Shown piece after piece: positions 62,090 through 64,000 of a DNA stretch of 64,000 nt (position 1 is the first letter of the stretch; each line of letters begins with the position of its first letter). The notes under the pieces are model-generated. The model was not told where the DNA came from, searched no databases, and was given only the letters and a program-made list of their open reading frames with translations. Both the position numbers and the translations under genes were made by a program. Origin of the DNA: Frateuria flava (GTDB lineage Bacteria > Pseudomonadota > Gammaproteobacteria > Xanthomonadales > Rhodanobacteraceae); assembly GCF_017837635.1 (NCBI RefSeq), contig NZ_JAGJRS010000022.1:155744-219743 (forward strand), in the 5' to 3' direction.

Positions 62090-62149
62090 GCCTAACGCCT
62101 GAATTAAGCCGCACCGTGAAACGGTGTCGGCTTGAATGAATTGTTAGGC
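62090..62149 (-). other. attC: attC5
   Basis: GCCTAAC box, CTGAATTAAGCCGCACCGTG, AAACGGTGTCGGCTTGAATG, GTTAGGC box. Paired substitutions (CACCGT/ACGGTG) relative to attC4 preserve the stem, as expected for a functional folded single strand. Confidence 0.92.
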
Positions 62150-62161
62150 CCGTCTGCCAGA

Positions 62162-62365
62162 TCAAATGCGCGTGACATGGCCTGCGCCTTTGCACCTAGA
62201 GCAAGGAACACTACGGCCCTCTCGTGGCTCACTAGATGTGCCCCAGCAGGTTTGGCAGTCGTAAGGCTTTCCCTTGCCGTGGCAGTCAGGGCATTTGACT
62301 TTACCGCTGCCGCGACAAGCGGGGCAGTCTTTCAGTTCTATGCTGCTGTTCTTGCCAATCGCCAT
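62162..62365 (-). CDS. Cassette gene 5, DnaJ-type zinc-repeat protein
   Basis: 67 residues. Four CxxC units: CPACRGSG, CPDCHGKG, CQTCWGTS, CSRCKGAG, the DnaJ central-domain pattern (CxxCxGxG), so two zinc ions are expected. No J-domain or other part. Could be a chaperone-like adaptor or metal buffer. Preceded directly by attC6. Confidence 0.85.
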   Translation of the reverse strand: MAIGKNSSIELKDCPACRGSGKVKCPDCHGKGKPYDCQTCWGTSSEPREGRSVPCSRCKGAGHVTRI

Positions 62366-62380
62366 TATCTTTCCTGACGG

Positions 62381-62437
62381 GCCTAACGCTGGAGTTAAGC
62401 GGCGGCGAAGCCGTCCGCCTTGAACAAGTAGTTAGGT
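62381..62437 (-). other. attC: attC6
   Basis: GCCTAAC box, TGGAGTTAAGCGGCGGCGAA, GCCGTCCGCCTTGAACAAGT, GTTAGGT box. Same type as attC1, 2 and 7. Confidence 0.9.
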
Positions 62438-62719
62438 TGCTAGCGACACAACCCGCCCAGTGCCTTTGGTGCCACCCTCCCAAACTGTGAACTTGGCACC
62501 GACACTGAAGTATGGCAAAGCCAGCTCAGGAAACAGAAGTTGCACACCCGCGTAGAAGGATTCACCAGGTGCCGGCTGCCCCTCAAAGGTGAGGCAAGCA
62601 GACCAGTGCTCGTTGTTGATGCCAAGGACCGTACGCCACTCGCCAGAAACTAACGGTCCCTGCCTGCCGCCAACTTCGGTGGGAAGCAAATAGATGTCAG
62701 CGAATAACTCTGGTGACAT
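62432..62719 (-). CDS. Cassette gene 6, EF-Tu domain-like protein
   Basis: 95 residues: ELFADIYLLPTEVGGRQGPL, VSGEWRTVLGINNEHWSACL, and VGAKFTVWEGGTKGTGRVVS. This follows the EF-Tu C-terminal beta-barrel pattern (FxAxVYxLxxEEGGRxxP ... FxxREGGxTxGxGxV). A free-standing domain of this kind has no known role here; nucleotide-binding and tRNA-acceptor parts are absent. TAA stop is in attC6. Confidence 0.65.
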   Translation of the reverse strand: MSPELFADIYLLPTEVGGRQGPLVSGEWRTVLGINNEHWSACLTFEGQPAPGESFYAGVQLLFPELALPYFSVGAKFTVWEGGTKGTGRVVSLAT

Positions 62720-62723
62720 TACG

Positions 62724-62779
62724 ACCTAACGCTGGAGTTAAGCGGCGGCGAGGCCGTCCGCTTGAAAGATTGGTTAGCT
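62724..62779 (-). other. attC: attC7
   Basis: ACCTAAC box, TGGAGTTAAGCGGCGGCGAG, GCCGTCCGCTTGAAAGATTG, GTTAGCT box. Same type as attC1, 2 and 6 with one base (AAG to AGG) changed. Confidence 0.88.
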
Positions 62780-62787
62780 TGCCTGTG

Positions 62788-63225
62788 TTACCAGGCTTGA
62801 ATGCGGTTGACGTTGCTTAGCCGACCTGCTGGAGAGCAGGCACCAAAACACAAGGTGGTACTCCAATACTTCGGCTCGAGGTGAAAGACGCCCTCGACGA
62901 GGACGAATTTTCCTGACAGCCCTTCGATGGCTTCCTTATTTGCGCGCAAGCCTGGTTTGAGGGAGCTGATGCTTATGTAGCTAAACGTCCTATGTCGGAG
63001 GTCATCTCTGCTCGTATAGACCGCCGACACGCCCTCGAAGCCGAGGTCAAAATCGCCGACTCCGACAACGCGAACCTCTTTGCCATTAAAGAGCCGCGGG
63101 TTACCCAGCAGCTCTTGCACAGACACGTTTTGCGCTTTGCTGCTCACAGTGCCGTACGAGCGTACCCCTTGGGTCGAACACCCACCGATGGCGATTGCGA
63201 GGATAAGGGCGAGGAGTCTCTGCAT
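62788..63225 (-). CDS. Cassette gene 7, predicted lipoprotein
   Basis: 145 residues. Signal MQRLLALILAIAIGGCSTQG with lipobox IGGC (Cys16). Then NPRLFNGKEVRVVGVGDFDL, a pattern resembling OB-fold 'stress' proteins, YISISSLKPGLRANKEAIEG, GKFVLVEGVFHL, and two cysteines near the end (LCFGACSPAGR). Membrane-anchored; no family certain. Confidence 0.75.
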   Translation of the reverse strand: MQRLLALILAIAIGGCSTQGVRSYGTVSSKAQNVSVQELLGNPRLFNGKEVRVVGVGDFDLGFEGVSAVYTSRDDLRHRTFSYISISSLKPGLRANKEAIEGLSGKFVLVEGVFHLEPKYWSTTLCFGACSPAGRLSNVNRIQAW

Positions 63226-63230
63226 GTGGA

Positions 63231-63299
63231 AGCTAACGCCCGAGGTAACCGGCGCAACCCGCGCAGCGGGTTTGCGTCCGGTTGACCGAGTTGTTATGC
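63231..63299 (-). other. attC: attC8 (divergent type)
   Basis: AGCTAAC box, CGAGGTAACCGGCGCAACCC, GCGCAGCGGGTTTGCGTCCG, GTTGACCGAGTT, GTTATGC box. 69 bp, a different sequence lineage from the others but with the same boxes and stem layout. Confidence 0.85.
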
Positions 63300-63515
63300 G
63301 CCGCTACCACAGCATGAACTGCCCTGTTGGATGGGCGGGCACTTGACCGAACCGTACGAACAGAAAACACAGCAGTCTCCGGGGAGCGGCTTGAGCAAAG
63401 CGTGACACGCCTTGCACTCGTAGAACCACTGGCACGCATTGGTTGGCATGGTCTCTTGCGCGCTGGCACCACACTCCGGGCAGGTAAGAACTGAATTTAG
63501 CTCGACACGCGACAC
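63294..63515 (-). CDS. Cassette gene 8b, GDCCVxC-domain protein
   Basis: 73 residues from GTG 63515, overlapping the end of merC by 19 bases. Three pairs of cysteines: LTCPECGAS, YECKACHALLKP, then the diagnostic GDCCVFCSYGSVKCPPIQ and a C-terminal CC. The family travels with MerC and other metal genes; it probably binds metal, role unproven. TAA stop is in attC8. Twinned with merC in a single cassette. Confidence 0.85.
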   Translation of the reverse strand: MSRVELNSVLTCPECGASAQETMPTNACQWFYECKACHALLKPLPGDCCVFCSYGSVKCPPIQQGSSCCGSGA

Positions 63516-63895
63516 GTTGGCACCTTGACGGGGCGAAGCAGATCTAGGACTGACATGAACAGCATGAGCGCAATACCTGCGTAGAATAGGTAGATGCTCC
63601 AGCCTTGGCTCCAGACCACCAGCAGCGCAACCAATACAGCGACTGGGCCAAGCACAGAGAGCAAGCCGCGTGCGAGCTGGCGATGCCGATACCACGCCCA
63701 GGCGTTTACCAAGAGCGCGAGTACCGCCAAGCCGGGCAGCAACTTGTGGAACAGAAAACCCTCGTACTGCCCGAGGAAGCCGAGGCCGATGGCAGCGCCC
63801 AACGACCCCAACGCGGGAAAGCAGCCGGCGCAGGACATTGCAGAAACCAGCGCACCCAAGCTGCTGGTCTTGTCGAGTACACGTGTGACGCTCAA
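63497..63895 (-). CDS. merC: Cassette gene 8a, MerC-type metal transporter
   Basis: 132 residues, four helices. The MerC pattern DKTSSLGALVSAMSCAGCFP, ALGSLGAAIGLGFLGQYEGF is clear, with the paired Cys in SCAGC and further residues (VPTCRVSS) near the end. Imports mercuric (or related) ions across the inner membrane. Start is TTG 63895 with GAGG eight bases upstream; the ATG at 63900 stops at once. First gene of a two-gene cassette with the GDCCVxC protein; no merA or merR seen in the window. Confidence 0.85.
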   Translation of the reverse strand: MSVTRVLDKTSSLGALVSAMSCAGCFPALGSLGAAIGLGFLGQYEGFLFHKLLPGLAVLALLVNAWAWYRHRQLARGLLSVLGPVAVLVALLVVWSQGWSIYLFYAGIALMLFMSVLDLLRPVKVPTCRVSS

Positions 63896-63930
63896 TTCAT
63901 GACCTCAATTTGCGAAGTTGTTTTTTAGGC

Positions 63931-63990
63931 GCATAACACCTGAGTTAAGCCGCGCCGCGAAGCGGCGTCGGCTTGGACGAATTGTTAGGC
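63931..63990 (-). other. attC: attC9
   Basis: GCATAAC box, ACCTGAGTTAAGCCGCGCCG, CGAAGCGGCGTCGGCTTGGA, GTTAGGC box. Matches attC4 type. The array continues to the right of the window. Confidence 0.9.
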
Positions 63991-64000
63991 CCCGGCTGAC

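Noticed and set aside
60326..64000. attC repeats considered as CRISPR or REP elements
   Set aside because: Spacing is irregular and gene-sized, each repeat has the box-stem-box layout, and each follows the 3' end of a gene; this is an integron.

Overview
The window is about 64 kb of GC-rich chromosome. It most likely comes from a gammaproteobacterium of the Xanthomonadales (Lysobacterales), probably the Rhodanobacteraceae (Rhodanobacter/Dyella/Luteibacter-like). This is an inference from gene content (phoB-phoR-ppk1-ppx, an NAD-type isocitrate dehydrogenase, LpxO), from strong third-position GC, and from many inverted 'GGAGC...GCTCC' intergenic repeats. No rRNA, tRNA, CRISPR or prophage was found. 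All calls come from reading the sequence; no search was run.

Layout. 1-6.6 kb, minus strand: phosphate/polyphosphate genes (ppx partial, ppk1, phoR, phoB) and a BepA-like periplasmic protease. 6.7-8.7 kb: glutaredoxin, an AhpD-like protein and isocitrate dehydrogenase. 8.8-18.1 kb: housekeeping and envelope genes, including an ECF41 sigma factor paired with its carboxymuconolactone decarboxylase-family partner, LpxO, a CDF transporter, an Slp lipoprotein, RlmJ, an EamA transporter and a cyclophilin. 18.4-23.8 kb: sulfate uptake (OprO/P-like porin facing sbp-cysT-cysW-cysA). 24.0-25.9 kb: arsenic operon arsR-arsI-arsC-aquaporin. 26.3-27.8 kb: alcohol dehydrogenase and a short Tag-like protein. 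28-43 kb: a signalling-rich stretch with a TonB receptor, YfiR-family protein, histidine kinase and response regulator in an operon, then an HWE kinase, a PadR/HAAS pair and two large hybrid kinases. 43.2-58.5 kb: exported peptidases and esterase-like proteins, DNA repair (AlkB-like, Nei), CDF, DUF72, CBS, an FAD monooxygenase, an HDOD protein and a luciferase-like oxidase. 57.7-59.5 kb: an operon of a membrane protein, a winged-helix regulator and a second-type UppS, with two near-identical 17-bp palindromes. 59.8-60.2 kb: IS5- and IS3-type remnants.

60.2-64 kb holds the most distinctive region: a chromosomal integron gene-cassette array. Nine attC sites separate small, lower-GC, minus-strand genes. 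Orientation places attI/intI to the right, beyond the window; the left (distal) end is cut by insertion-sequence debris that truncates a further cassette gene. Cargo includes MerC plus a GDCCVxC protein, an Imm10-like immunity protein, an EF-Tu-domain-like protein, a DnaJ-type zinc-repeat protein, a HEAT-like protein and a lipoprotein. Several attC sites are nearly the same as those of aadA cassettes in clinical class 1 integrons, which is a recollection to be checked by alignment.
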